A stretch of DNA of 64,000 bases from CSP1-1 sp035620615 (GCA_035620615.1 DASPGM010000011.1:67494-131493), one strand, 5' to 3'; shown: positions 51,599-61,466, counted from the stretch's first letter. Program-made: numbers and translations. Notes: a model not told the origin generated them from the sequence alone.

Positions 51599-53149
51599 CT
51601 AGATTACCATTCCTGGATCAAGTATTAGTGCAACTTTTCCATCAGGTAAAATCGTAGCATTTGTAAAAGCACTTTTAGAATCTGAAGTGTTACTAAATTT
51701 TTTAATAACGATCTCTTGCTTATGTTCAAATGAATCAACAACAAGTCCATAAAGCTTACCATTCTTGTCCACTATCACTATTGTAACTTTATTAGAGGTT
51801 TTAACATCATCTTGCTTTATTTCAAGGATATCTGAGACACGAACAATTGGTATAATTTTATCTTGATAATTAATTACTTCGACACCATGAACACTTTTTA
51901 TTTCATTTTTATTAAGTTTAAGAGTAGTTGTGATACTTGATAATGGAACCACATATTTCTCCTTAGAAATATTTACTAATAGTCCACCAATAATAGATAC
52001 ACTAATTGGAAGTAATAAGATCATTGTAGTTCCTATTCCCTTCTTTGTTGTTATTTTTACATGTCCACCAACATCTTGTACTCTATTAATTACTACATCC
52101 ATTCCTACTCCACGCCCAGAAATATCTGTAATACTTTTTGCAGTCGACAAGCCAGGGGTTCCAAGTAAATCTATTGCCTTATCATCAGAAATTTCATTTG
52201 CTTCTTCTTGTGTTAAAATTCCATTTTCAACAGCTTTAGATTTTAATCGTTCAATGTCAATTCCTTTACCATCATCTTCAATTTTGATTGCAATTTGTTC
52301 TCCTACATGATAAGCGGTTAATCTAATGGAACCTGACTCAGGTTTTCCTAAAGATATTCTATCAGATGTAGTTTCTATTCCATGATCTACACAATTTCTA
52401 AGTATGTGTAGTAGAGGATCAGTAATTGCATCTAAAATTGTCCTGTCAAGTTCAATATTTGCTCCTTCCAAATGTAATTGAACCTTTTTTCCTAATTGAT
52501 TAGATGTATCACGTACTACCCTTTCAAATCTTCTAAATATTGTATCAAATGGAACTAATCTAAGTTTCAAAGATTGGTATTGTAAATCAGTTACAAGCCT
52601 TCCTAATTCTAATAATGATGTTTTAGATTTAACAGAACCTTCTTCTCGAATGGAATTTTCTAATTTCATTTTTGAAATTATCAACTCTCCCACTAAATTT
52701 ACAAGATTATCAAGATCCGACATTTTCACTCGTATAGTAGGTAATGGCGAGATTGACATTGATTCAGTTTCCTCTATTTGACGAGATTCATCTGGGTGTT
52801 CAAGCATTAAGATGTATGAATCTAAATCGATTTTTTTATTTTCATCATTAATCATTTGCTGAATTGCATCAATACATTTGAAAAGAACGCTAGCATGATT
52901 TGAATTAAGTTTTAATTGTTTTTTTCTAATTTTATCAAAAACATTTTCAATATTTTTACATAATTCCTTTGTTTGTTCATATCCCATTGTAGCTGCCATT
53001 CCTTTAATTGTATGAGCTGAACGAAAAATAAGATCTACATGTTCAGCAATATCAGGATTTTCTTCAAGTTTTAGTAAAGCCTGATACATAATATCAACAT
53101 GCTCTAAAGCTTCTGAATGATACATTTCTCTATAGGTTGCATCAGACAA
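51599..53149 (-). CDS. cheA: chemotaxis histidine kinase CheA lacking a P2 domain
   Basis: 516 residues, shorter than classical CheA (about 650-670). P1/HPt (1-110) has phospho-His46 in 'SAHTIKGMAATMG'. Only about 20 residues separate it from P3 (about 140-205, 'LDNLVNLVGELIISKMKLE'), so there is no room for P2. P4 (about 205-375) has 'ILRNCVDHGIE' (N box), 'IEDDGKGID' (G1), 'GLSTAKSITDISGRGVGMDV' (F/G2), and P5 (about 380-516) is CheW-like ('IIGGLLVNISKEKYVVPLSS'). It overlaps cheB by 8 bases. Confidence 0.94.
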   Translation of the reverse strand: MSDATYREMYHSEALEHVDIMYQALLKLEENPDIAEHVDLIFRSAHTIKGMAATMGYEQTKELCKNIENVFDKIRKKQLKLNSNHASVLFKCIDAIQQMINDENKKIDLDSYILMLEHPDESRQIEETESMSISPLPTIRVKMSDLDNLVNLVGELIISKMKLENSIREEGSVKSKTSLLELGRLVTDLQYQSLKLRLVPFDTIFRRFERVVRDTSNQLGKKVQLHLEGANIELDRTILDAITDPLLHILRNCVDHGIETTSDRISLGKPESGSIRLTAYHVGEQIAIKIEDDGKGIDIERLKSKAVENGILTQEEANEISDDKAIDLLGTPGLSTAKSITDISGRGVGMDVVINRVQDVGGHVKITTKKGIGTTMILLLPISVSIIGGLLVNISKEKYVVPLSSITTTLKLNKNEIKSVHGVEVINYQDKIIPIVRVSDILEIKQDDVKTSNKVTIVIVDKNGKLYGLVVDSFEHKQEIVIKKFSNTSDSKSAFTNATILPDGKVALILDPGMVI

Positions 53150-54200
53150 GATTTTCTACCTCTTCTTGAATTGATTGAGGAATTTTTACCGTGGGTAACA
53201 ATTTATCAACAGCATGAAGATCAACTGCAGCTTTTGGCATTCCATAAACTACTGACGAAGAACTATCTTGAGCCATGGTTTTTCCTCCTCGTTTTTTAAT
53301 AGTTTTCATACCAAAGGCCCCATCATGCCCCATACCTGTTAGTAAAACTCCTATAGTGTTGGAACCAAAAACTTCAGATGCAGAAACCATTGTCATGTTT
53401 ACTGCAGGTTTAACACCGAATCTTTTTGGACCATCAATTAATTTAATTCTCATATTTGGTTCAACAATCATATGGTAGCCACCTTTAGCTACCAAAACCA
53501 TTCCTTCTTTGATTACATCTCCATCTTCAGCTTCTTTTACAGGTAGGGCACAATTTTCGTTTAATCTAAGTGCAAATGGACCTGTAAACTCTTTAGGCAT
53601 ATGTTGAACTACTAAAATGGCAGCAGGCAGATCTTCAGGTAGTGATGATAGAATTGATTGAACTGCATTAGGACCTCCGGTAGAAGATCCTATTACAACA
53701 ATTCTAGTGGCTGCATTTGGTGCAGTTACAATCTTTCTTTTTGGTTTTAATTTTTGAATATTTGAAATGATAAGTTGATGAGGATCTGATTTTGCAGCAA
53801 TTTCTATTTTAGATTGTAGGGTATCCTTTAATTCAGATATTTGATCTGGATTTGAAGTCGAAATAGGAACAAAATCTAATGCACCATTTTCTAAAGCATC
53901 CAAAACAATTTTTGCCCCATCTTGAGAAAAACTACTTACAACGATAATTGGAACAAGTTTATCCTGTTTTACAACTTCTTCAATAAACGTAAGCCCATCC
54001 ATTGTTGGCATTTCAAGATCAAGTAAAATTACATCGGGTTTTTTATTATTGAGTTTACGTAAAGCCTCCGCACCATCTCTTGCTGTATTGGTGACTTTGA
54101 TATTATTTTTAGATATTAGGTCACTTAAAAGTTGGGTCATGTATTTTGAATCATTTACAATCCAAACTTCAATTTGATCTTCCATAGATTTTGTCATCAT
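53142..54200 (-). CDS. cheB: chemotaxis methylesterase CheB
   Basis: 352 residues. The REC domain (1-125) has phospho-Asp in 'DVILLDLEMPTMDG'. The linker has 'KLKPKRKIVTAPN'. The esterase domain (about 160-352) carries the triad: Ser in 'IGSSTGGPNAVQSIL', His in 'VVQHMPKEFTGPFA', Asp in 'LLTGMGHDGAFGM'. It removes methyl groups from MCPs when phosphorylated by CheA. It lies between cheW and cheA. Confidence 0.95.
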   Translation of the reverse strand: MMTKSMEDQIEVWIVNDSKYMTQLLSDLISKNNIKVTNTARDGAEALRKLNNKKPDVILLDLEMPTMDGLTFIEEVVKQDKLVPIIVVSSFSQDGAKIVLDALENGALDFVPISTSNPDQISELKDTLQSKIEIAAKSDPHQLIISNIQKLKPKRKIVTAPNAATRIVVIGSSTGGPNAVQSILSSLPEDLPAAILVVQHMPKEFTGPFALRLNENCALPVKEAEDGDVIKEGMVLVAKGGYHMIVEPNMRIKLIDGPKRFGVKPAVNMTMVSASEVFGSNTIGVLLTGMGHDGAFGMKTIKKRGGKTMAQDSSSSVVYGMPKAAVDLHAVDKLLPTVKIPQSIQEEVENLV

Positions 54201-54268
54201 TTTTTATCTATTCCTAATTTATGAAAAAAATTATGATTGAATATTAAATTACAATCATAATAAGAGAA

Positions 54269-54931
54269 TTATTTTGGTCCCCCCTTTGAAGATATTTTTT
54301 TTTGATCTTCTCTGAAAACTTCTTTTAGCTCTTCTGGAATATCATCATCAATAGGTTGGTTATGATTTATTTCTAAATTAATTTTATCATTTTTTTTAAT
54401 ATTTGAATTATCAAAGTTAGAAATGTATGAGTCAGTTATATTTTCAGATTCTTTGTAATTTTCTTCTGATTCTTCAAGTAATGCAATTATATCCAAAAGA
54501 ACAATTAATTTTTCATTTATTTTTGCAATTCCTTTAATGTAATGATATGATCCAAATGAATCAGCCGGAACAGGTTCAATATCATTTATAGGAATGTTCA
54601 AAACTTGTTCTACCTTGTCAACTATAAGACCATAAATTGAATCTCTTACATCAGCAATTATAATTTTATAATTTTTTTTATTTTGAATATCTGCTTCCCC
54701 AAATCCTAATCTTTTCTTAATATCAATAACAGGAATAATTAAACCTCGAAGATTCATTATTCCTTTGACATATTGTTTTGATTTTGGAACAGTTGTAATT
54801 TCTAAAAAATCTCTAATCTCTCTAACTTGCTCGATTGGTACAGCATAATTTTCTTTTTTTTTATTAATTTCATTAATTAAACTAAAAGTAATAGCTTTTA
54901 GAGAATCAACAGGAACGGTTTCAACTTTCAA
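54269..54931 (-). CDS. cheW: CheW coupling protein with C-terminal extension
   Basis: 220 residues. The CheW SH3-like double barrel occupies about 12-150: 'YAVPIEQVREI', 'VKGIMNLRGLIIPVIDIKKRLG', 'YGLIVDKVEQVLNI', 'YIKGIAKINEKLIVLLDI'. A polar, Asn/Asp/Glu-rich tail of about 65 residues follows, absent from standard CheW, ending 'EELKEVFREDQKKISSKGGPK'-like sequence of unknown use. The start overlaps the MCP stop by 11 bases, coupling receptor and adaptor synthesis. Confidence 0.92.
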   Translation of the reverse strand: MKVETVPVDSLKAITFSLINEINKKKENYAVPIEQVREIRDFLEITTVPKSKQYVKGIMNLRGLIIPVIDIKKRLGFGEADIQNKKNYKIIIADVRDSIYGLIVDKVEQVLNIPINDIEPVPADSFGSYHYIKGIAKINEKLIVLLDIIALLEESEENYKESENITDSYISNFDNSNIKKNDKINLEINHNQPIDDDIPEELKEVFREDQKKISSKGGPK

Positions 54932-56207
54932 TTTTTGCCCCCTCTTCAGTTTCAGTTTGAATTATTTCATCAAATTCGCTAGTTGTATTATGATTTTTGA
55001 ATTTGTTTTTAATACCAGGTTTTTTCAATGATTCGTTATTTGATTCATTAAATTGTATATTGTCTGAAGGTACTTTGAATAGTTGTACTTTTTTGGCTAG
55101 TTGTTCTGCCAATAATGCAATATTTTGGCTTGAAGTTGAAATTTCTTGGGTTGCAGTAGTCTGTTGTTCAACTGCAGCATAAGCTTGGTCTGTGGCAAAG
55201 GCATTTTCTTCAGCTACTGCAGCTACTTCTTGAACTTTATAACTTATTTTGGATAATGCATTAAGTGAAGAATCTACCACTTTTCGTCCTTCTTCAATTT
55301 CTGTTGCACTACCGTTAATACTATTTACAGTACTGTGAATATCTTCTTGAATTTCACCTATTAGAGTATCAATTTCTTCTAATGACTTTGCTGACCCCTC
55401 AGCCAATCTTCTTACTTCGTCAGCAACTACAGCAAACCCTCTACCTGATTCACCTGCACGTGCTGCTTCAATTGCTGCATTTAATGCAAGTAAATTAGTT
55501 TTTTCTGCAATTTCTCTTATAACTTCTACAACAGATGTAATTTTATCACTTTTCTCTGCTAAATTTTTTACTTTTTTTGACGATTCGTTTGTAAGCTCAA
55601 TAATTCTAGACATTCGATCTGCTGCACTTGAGCCCGTTTTTGAATTAGAGTCCATTACACTATCTACAATAGTTTTAGCTTCAGCAAGTTCAGATGCTTG
55701 TGATTGAGAACCTGTGGCTATTTGTTGTACAGTAGTTGAAACTTCCTCTACACTAGAATTAAGCTCTTCTGCAGCAGCTGCAGAATCACGTGCATCCCTA
55801 GCAATTTTATTTGATGTTTGCTTTACATCTATTACAAGTTGCCTAAGAGTAGTAATCATATTATCTAAAGAATTAGTAAGATCATCTACATCCTGTGATG
55901 AATTGGATCTTTTAACTTGAACATTCAGATCACCTTCACTGATTTGTTTTGTAATATATGCTGCATTTTTAATTGGTTCAGCTATAATTTTTCCTGAAAT
56001 AGTGTTTAATACAAAAACTCCAACTGTGATTCCCATTATTAATATCAGAATATTATTTACATTACTCAAATTTTCCTCTTTAAAGTCAGAGATTTCAAAT
56101 AGCATGTATGCGGTACTTGTTAAGACTGAAATAACTAAAATCAGATGTAATATCATAAGCTTTTTCTTTAAACTTAGTTTCAGGGAGGATATTACGTTAT
56201 TATTCAC
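54921..56207 (-). CDS. methyl-accepting chemotaxis protein with minimal extracellular part
   Basis: 428 residues. TM1 (about 17-37, 'LMILHLILVISVLTSTAYML') and TM2 (about 51-70, 'ILILIMGITVGVFVLNTISG') are separated by only about 13 residues, so there is no ligand-binding domain outside. HAMP (about 70-125), methylation helices and the hairpin tip 'EKTNLLALNAAIEAARAGE' followed by 'GRGFAVVADEVRRLAEGS' are textbook. The tail (about 375-428) is Asn/Lys/Glu rich. It may sense membrane or energy state, or pass on signals from other proteins. It heads the che genes, 142 bases after arlJ. Confidence 0.93.
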   Translation of the reverse strand: MNNNVISSLKLSLKKKLMILHLILVISVLTSTAYMLFEISDFKEENLSNVNNILILIMGITVGVFVLNTISGKIIAEPIKNAAYITKQISEGDLNVQVKRSNSSQDVDDLTNSLDNMITTLRQLVIDVKQTSNKIARDARDSAAAAEELNSSVEEVSTTVQQIATGSQSQASELAEAKTIVDSVMDSNSKTGSSAADRMSRIIELTNESSKKVKNLAEKSDKITSVVEVIREIAEKTNLLALNAAIEAARAGESGRGFAVVADEVRRLAEGSAKSLEEIDTLIGEIQEDIHSTVNSINGSATEIEEGRKVVDSSLNALSKISYKVQEVAAVAEENAFATDQAYAAVEQQTTATQEISTSSQNIALLAEQLAKKVQLFKVPSDNIQFNESNNESLKKPGIKNKFKNHNTTSEFDEIIQTETEEGAKIES

Positions 56208-56349
56208 ATGAATTATCTTGATTTGATATCAATAACCCTACATGTGTATAATGTGAACAAACATTTTTGTGGTTATATTATATGATGATGAAGTAATATC
56301 TTCAGAAGTATTATCTGCACGAATTATGATTTCATTAAGATTATTTGTT

Positions 56350-57822
56350 CTATACTGCGAAGTCTAAGATAGAGGTTTCCAGATAATCTGACATTAATAC
56401 ATTCATTGCAAATGTAGTAACAGAACCAAGTACTCCTAGAAGGGCAATATGATAAAATACGGTCTTATACAATCCTCCTTGAGCTACCTTTAAGGCAACA
56501 GCGCTAATAACAGATGTCATTAGTACCATAACAGGCAGGATCATCTCCATAAAGGCTGGATCAATTGGAGATAGTGGAAAAGCATTATTTGAAATATCTA
56601 CAGTACTAATTAATTCAAAAAATATTGATGTGAGTTTATTCATCAAACCAAAAACCCCTAAAGTTAAAACATGAAGTACAATTATGATTGATTCAAATGT
56701 TTTTGATGTTTGTGCTCTTTTTGCACGCAATTCGTTAATTTTCATTGTAATATCGGCTATTTTGTTTCCAGTTTCATTCATATCTCCACCCTTGTCCAGT
56801 GACGTTGAAATTACTTGATTACCGTTGGCAATTATTTCACTTCCACAATCGCGTGAAAATAATTCAAAACCGTGTTGTTGATCGACTTTATTTTTTATTC
56901 TGTTTTTTAATGAGATTACGTATTTTTGAATTGGTCCAAAATCACTCCTTAGAACTGCATCTAAAGCTTGTCCCATTGAACCTACTGTTGAAAGGATTTC
57001 CCCAAAGTGTCTGATGAATTCAGGATACCATTGATTAATTTTTTTAATTTGTTGTTCCATTTTTCTTGCCAATAATCCTGGATAAAAAAGAGGTGCCAGT
57101 GAAATTCCTACAATTAAGCTTAATGGTAAAGCTTGAGAGATTAATAACACTATTCCTATTCCTGTTCCTGCTCCTATTGAGATATAGACTTTAATTCTAA
57201 ATTTCAAATCCACATCTTCTCTACTAAAAGCAAGCTTATCTCTTGGAAATAACATATACATGATAAACACAAATACGCTCATGGAAGTAGCTACCCCAAC
57301 TAATGAATATATCAAGATTAGTTCTGATGATGCTGCTCCAGTTAACATTGTCATAATAGAGTTGGCTGCAATCATAAAGGCTGCAGTTGACATTAGAGTG
57401 TAAAACATTTCTAAAAATAGTTTTTGCATTTCTAACTTTCTTTCATATTCTATAGCAAATGTTAGTAATGTTGCTGATAGCTCTGCTCTAAAAAATGTAC
57501 TAAGTTTGTCACCTAGTCTAACTACTTGAGCAAATTTAACTAAGAGTTGTTTCAATGCATTACCTTGGTCAGATGACACTTTCATTGCCACCATTTCTAG
57601 TGATTTTGCCATACCAAACGTCCATCCTACGCCTAATCGATAAGCATCTCTAAATGCCCTGGAATAATTTCCATACTCACTTTTTGAAGCAGTTTTTACT
57701 AGGTCTGTTGCCTCAACTTCACCTGTTGAAATTGCATAAAGATATGCAACAAAATAAACTAATTTTTCGTCACTTTTTTTAAGATCAGATAAAGAAAGTG
57801 ACTTTAGAAGGGTTAGTTGCAT
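56350..57822 (-). CDS. arlJ: archaellum platform membrane protein ArlJ (FlaJ)
   Basis: 490 residues with about nine TM helices in two T2SF-like blocks. Recognisable parts: 'YSRAFRDAYRLGVGWTFGMAKS', 'FLEMFYTLMSTAAFMIAANS', 'WYPEFIRHFGEILSTVGSMG' (second T2SF cytosolic loop), 'STSLDKGGDMNETGNKIADI', and 'ILPVMVLMTSVISAVALKVA'. It anchors the motor and binds ArlI. The stop of arlI overlaps its start by one base, so it is the last archaellum gene before the che genes. Confidence 0.92.
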   Translation of the reverse strand: MQLTLLKSLSLSDLKKSDEKLVYFVAYLYAISTGEVEATDLVKTASKSEYGNYSRAFRDAYRLGVGWTFGMAKSLEMVAMKVSSDQGNALKQLLVKFAQVVRLGDKLSTFFRAELSATLLTFAIEYERKLEMQKLFLEMFYTLMSTAAFMIAANSIMTMLTGAASSELILIYSLVGVATSMSVFVFIMYMLFPRDKLAFSREDVDLKFRIKVYISIGAGTGIGIVLLISQALPLSLIVGISLAPLFYPGLLARKMEQQIKKINQWYPEFIRHFGEILSTVGSMGQALDAVLRSDFGPIQKYVISLKNRIKNKVDQQHGFELFSRDCGSEIIANGNQVISTSLDKGGDMNETGNKIADITMKINELRAKRAQTSKTFESIIIVLHVLTLGVFGLMNKLTSIFFELISTVDISNNAFPLSPIDPAFMEMILPVMVLMTSVISAVALKVAQGGLYKTVFYHIALLGVLGSVTTFAMNVLMSDYLETSILDFAV

Positions 57823-59495
57823 TACAGTGAATCTAACTCCTTCAAAAATGCTTCTAATCCAATTTCTCTACAGTGAGAAATAGAGTCAAATACATCGTAA
57901 AAGTTGAAGATCTTCTTTTCAACCATCTTTTCAAGAATTTTTGCTCTTAATGCTAATTCCTCATATAGAATTGCTTCATCTCTTTTCCCCATTCCTCGTA
58001 ATTGTAATATCTTTGATGCAAATAACGCACTACTTCCTTTACCTCTAAATTTGGTAGTATCAGTTCCAGGATCCCAATTAAACACAGGAATAAACATGAT
58101 GTTTCCACCTTCAGGATTGTAACCGAGAATTTCATTTATTGAAAGAACTCTTCTTACTCTTTTTCCTCCGGGTCCTTGTACTGCACCTTGAAATAATGCA
58201 AGATTAAGATTATCCATGTGGGTTTTTGGTACGTTGATTGGATCGTTTGAAAGTCTTTGTACAAGTGATGTCATATTTGCAGCGTGAAATGTACTAATTA
58301 CGGGGTGACCTGTCTGCATAGCTTGAAATGCAATGTTTCCTTCAGCACCTCTAATTTCACCGACAATGATATAGTTTGGTCTCTGTCTCAAGGCTGCTTT
58401 TAATAGATCAAACATTGTTACACTAGAGTAATCGTTTCCAGTATACCTTGTTGCTTCTGTAATCCAGTTAGCATGAGGCAACGTAAGTTCGGGAGTATCT
58501 TCAATAGAAACAATTTTCCAGTTTGAAGGAATAAAGGCGGTTAGTGCCATTGCAGTTGTGGTTTTACCTGATGCAGTTTCTCCACAGATAAAACAACTCA
58601 TTCCTTCATTAAACATCATCCACATGTAGGCAGCTTCATTATAGTCAAAGGCCTTTGAGGTTAATACTTGAGTAATAGATAGAGGAGTGCTTGCAAATTT
58701 TCTGATTGTGGTGTTTGTACCTTTTCTGCTAATATCTTTACCATAAACAATGTTAATTCTGGACCCATCAGGAAGACTAGCATCGATTACGGGTTTAGCA
58801 TGAGATATAGTTTTTCCAAATTGTTCTGACATGCTAATCATTAATTCATCAATTTCTTCTTGACCAAGAAACAATGGAGATTTTAGAGCGCCAAAAGACT
58901 TGTGAATTACGTAAACGTTTCCAGCTCCTATAATTGAAATGTCTTCAAGGTTAGAATCAGCAAGGAATGGGTCTAAAATTCCTGTTCCTGCTCGTTTTTG
59001 CAAAAAGTGGTATTTGAATCCAGGATAGTCTTTTTTTGAGATAGGCAAAGTCTCTAGTTTGTATGCATCACCTAGTTTAGAATAATCAGTTGGTACATCA
59101 GTAATTGTAATATTTTTATCAATATAGTTTTCTACCATGTTAAATCTTTCAGTAATCTCAACTGGGGGATCTAAATTTCCAGACTTTGCTGCAAACATCC
59201 TGTCTGCCATATCCATAATTTTTCGTTCAGGAAGATCAGGCTCGATGATTACATATTCCATATAACCATCATCTGATGTGGTATGTGGATTGATATGAAT
59301 GAAGGATTGTTCTGATACTGGATAAATCAGATTAGGTTCTTTTAATTTTTTATGTTCTGGTTTTAGTTGATCAGTAAAAATTGGCAGTGGGTTTCCTTGA
59401 GCAGTATAAGTTTCCAAGTATCTTAGTAAATGAGGGGTTTTTTTTAGAACTTCTACTAGGTGAGTATCTTTTACTTGTGAGAAATCAAAAGGCAT
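57822..59495 (-). CDS. arlI: archaellum motor ATPase ArlI (FlaI)
   Basis: 557 residues, type II/IV secretion ATPase. Walker A 'ICGETASGKTTTAMAL', Asp box 'SIEDTPELTLPHANW', Walker B region 'RQRPNYIIVGEIRGAEGNIAF', His box 'TGHPVISTFHAANM'. The N-terminal domain (about 1-220) has 'ILDPFLADSNLEDISIIG', typical of ArlI/archaeal PilB-like ATPases. It powers assembly and rotation. A GAGGAGGA SD lies 10-17 bases before the ATG (59505-59512 region). Confidence 0.95.
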   Translation of the reverse strand: MPFDFSQVKDTHLVEVLKKTPHLLRYLETYTAQGNPLPIFTDQLKPEHKKLKEPNLIYPVSEQSFIHINPHTTSDDGYMEYVIIEPDLPERKIMDMADRMFAAKSGNLDPPVEITERFNMVENYIDKNITITDVPTDYSKLGDAYKLETLPISKKDYPGFKYHFLQKRAGTGILDPFLADSNLEDISIIGAGNVYVIHKSFGALKSPLFLGQEEIDELMISMSEQFGKTISHAKPVIDASLPDGSRINIVYGKDISRKGTNTTIRKFASTPLSITQVLTSKAFDYNEAAYMWMMFNEGMSCFICGETASGKTTTAMALTAFIPSNWKIVSIEDTPELTLPHANWITEATRYTGNDYSSVTMFDLLKAALRQRPNYIIVGEIRGAEGNIAFQAMQTGHPVISTFHAANMTSLVQRLSNDPINVPKTHMDNLNLALFQGAVQGPGGKRVRRVLSINEILGYNPEGGNIMFIPVFNWDPGTDTTKFRGKGSSALFASKILQLRGMGKRDEAILYEELALRAKILEKMVEKKIFNFYDVFDSISHCREIGLEAFLKELDSL

Positions 59496-59510
59496 AGCCT
59501 ATTTCCTCCT

Positions 59511-60212
59511 CTAAGCATTTGCCATTGAGATTGGTACAACTTTGATTCCAAAAACTTGATCAACCTCAAATGCAAATCCTGATTCAGGCTTAACTTCTGC
59601 TCCAATTAATTTTTGAATTTTACATGTTTTAACATCTCTGCCTCCAACATTAGTAGCTCCTAGCTGTAAAAATACATCAACACTTCCTGTAACTCTGGGT
59701 GCAATTTCAGGTGGTATGTCATTTGGATGAATTGTAATTATTACTGTCATACCACTTGCGACAAGATATTTACATTGGGTAAAAAAATCTAAAATTTTTG
59801 TTGTATCAGAAAATACTGTTAATAGTGAAAGTGAATCAATTATGACAGCATTTGCTTCTTTGAAACTATTACTAATGTATTTACTAATTACTGGAAGAAG
59901 ATATGCAGATTGTTCTCTATTCCACTTTATGCCATATACATGAAGTGGCATTATAGTTAATTTATTTTGTAAAAATGCATGTGAGAAATTATAAGTAATT
60001 GCCTTCATGTTTTCGATATATTCTTTAACTGTATTTTCTGTAATGCATAGAACTTTTTTGTCGTTATCAAGTAGTCCTTTCATAAATAAAGCTACCATAG
60101 CACTTTTTCCTGTTCCATGACCACCCTCAATCAGCATAAGAGTTGGAATTGGTATTGAATCGCCAAACTGTCTATCAACTTCTTCATTTCCGGTTTGAAA
60201 GCTTTGTGGCAA
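59511..60212 (-). CDS. arlH: archaellum motor regulator ArlH (FlaH)
   Basis: 233 residues, RecA/KaiC-like. Walker A 'IEGGHGTGKSAMVALF', a Walker B-like 'AVIIDSLSLLTVFSD', and 'VIITIHPNDIPPEIAPRV' are present. It starts 'MPQSFQTGNEEVDRQFG'. ArlH binds ATP without strong hydrolysis and sits on ArlI to control the switch between assembly and rotation. It is 15 bases before arlI. Confidence 0.93.
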   Translation of the reverse strand: MPQSFQTGNEEVDRQFGDSIPIPTLMLIEGGHGTGKSAMVALFMKGLLDNDKKVLCITENTVKEYIENMKAITYNFSHAFLQNKLTIMPLHVYGIKWNREQSAYLLPVISKYISNSFKEANAVIIDSLSLLTVFSDTTKILDFFTQCKYLVASGMTVIITIHPNDIPPEIAPRVTGSVDVFLQLGATNVGGRDVKTCKIQKLIGAEVKPESGFAFEVDQVFGIKVVPISMANA

Positions 60213-60350
60213 CTCAAACTACCTCCAAAAATTGTTTAATTATAATACTAGCTAGATCAAATACAGAGTCCAACATTGATTCAACATTGAAAAATCGATA
60301 TAAGGTGGTGTTTGACTATTTTGAACGAATATTAGAATTCTAGTCTATAA

Positions 60351-61442
60351 TTATGGATCATCATGCCTTTCTTTAAAAAATATCATAATATTATAATCAG
60401 TAATATCCCCTGCTCCATTGGCACAATTATTATCTATACCCCACATCATGTATTGATCTCCATCCAAATCTATATTGAGATTGGAATTATTTTCATCATC
60501 TTCTGAAAGCCCTGTAGCAAGTTCAGTAAGTAATACCATTGGATCATCATTTGCCCCACTCTGAGAACCCCAGATTTCTACATCAAAACCATTTGGACCA
60601 GTACAAGTAAGAGAACCGGCCATTGAAAAACTGTATCCAGTAATTGTTACGTTATTTGGAAAATAGATTCCAGAGTTTGGGGAATTAGATCCATTATCTG
60701 CGTTAGCTCCAAAATCTACATGACAATCAGGATCAGAATCAAAATCATCTCCGTTATCACATACTCCGGTTTCTTCACCTATAAGGGCTAATGTTGATGT
60801 CGATAACCATTTATCACGTGTAGAATCACAAGAATAGTTGATTCCTGTATCAGTATCTTGAAAAGTTCGTCCGTATGTTTCAAATTCACAGTTGGCAGGA
60901 GGAACTGGTCCTACATCAAACCAACTTCGTTTTGGTGCAGGAAGTTTTGCTACGACACCATTATCAGTACTTAATGTAACAATTACGTTTTGACTAACAA
61001 GATTTTGGCTTACTTGAGTTATAATTTTAGCACTTTCGCCATCATTAAGAATACCAACATCTAAGAAATCACCCGCAATAGTTTCAATGCACCATGAATC
61101 TACAATAGGTACTCCTCCATTACAACTACCTACATATCCTAATTCTTCTACTAAAATTCCTAATACTCCTTCGTATCTTATAATTAAATTAAATTTGTCA
61201 AAATTCCAAAGTTTTTCCCTATCATCGTTGTTTAATGTAAAATTTACATACGGCGAACCATTTTCTGCAAAAAGAGATTCCAAACTAATATCAGTATTAG
61301 CAACTTTACGATCAAATGCTGATACTTGAGAAGAAGCATCTCCGATAGAAAACATCTTATCTACAAATCCTGGTAAACTCAAAAGTATCAGCACAAATAC
61401 AGTAAGAATAATTCCTCCTGAAATTGCAACACTTAGACCCAT
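60351..61442 (-). CDS. arlF: ArlF (FlaF)-like archaellum stator protein with a large C-terminal extension
   Basis: 363 residues. The start 'MGLSVAISGGIILTVFVLIL' is the characteristic FlaF N-terminal helix, followed by an external beta domain (about 45-160, 'YVNFTLNNDDREKLWNFDKF', 'NLIIRYEG'). Usual FlaF proteins end near here. This one has about 190 more residues, acidic and Cys-containing ('CDNGDDFDSDPDCHVDFG', 'NLNIDLDGDQYMMWGIDNNC'), with Asp/Asn-rich loops that could bind calcium and pair as disulphides. The extension would project outside the membrane, perhaps to the S-layer. It lies between arlG and arlH. Confidence 0.8.
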   Translation of the reverse strand: MGLSVAISGGIILTVFVLILLSLPGFVDKMFSIGDASSQVSAFDRKVANTDISLESLFAENGSPYVNFTLNNDDREKLWNFDKFNLIIRYEGVLGILVEELGYVGSCNGGVPIVDSWCIETIAGDFLDVGILNDGESAKIITQVSQNLVSQNVIVTLSTDNGVVAKLPAPKRSWFDVGPVPPANCEFETYGRTFQDTDTGINYSCDSTRDKWLSTSTLALIGEETGVCDNGDDFDSDPDCHVDFGANADNGSNSPNSGIYFPNNVTITGYSFSMAGSLTCTGPNGFDVEIWGSQSGANDDPMVLLTELATGLSEDDENNSNLNIDLDGDQYMMWGIDNNCANGAGDITDYNIMIFFKERHDDP

Positions 61443-61466
61443 CTAATCACCTCTGAAAATCTCCTA

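Noticed and set aside
51930..52310. Long open frame opposite cheA
   Set aside because: Composition (Ile/Ser/Pro-rich) is that of a mirrored reading frame; cheA motifs explain the region.
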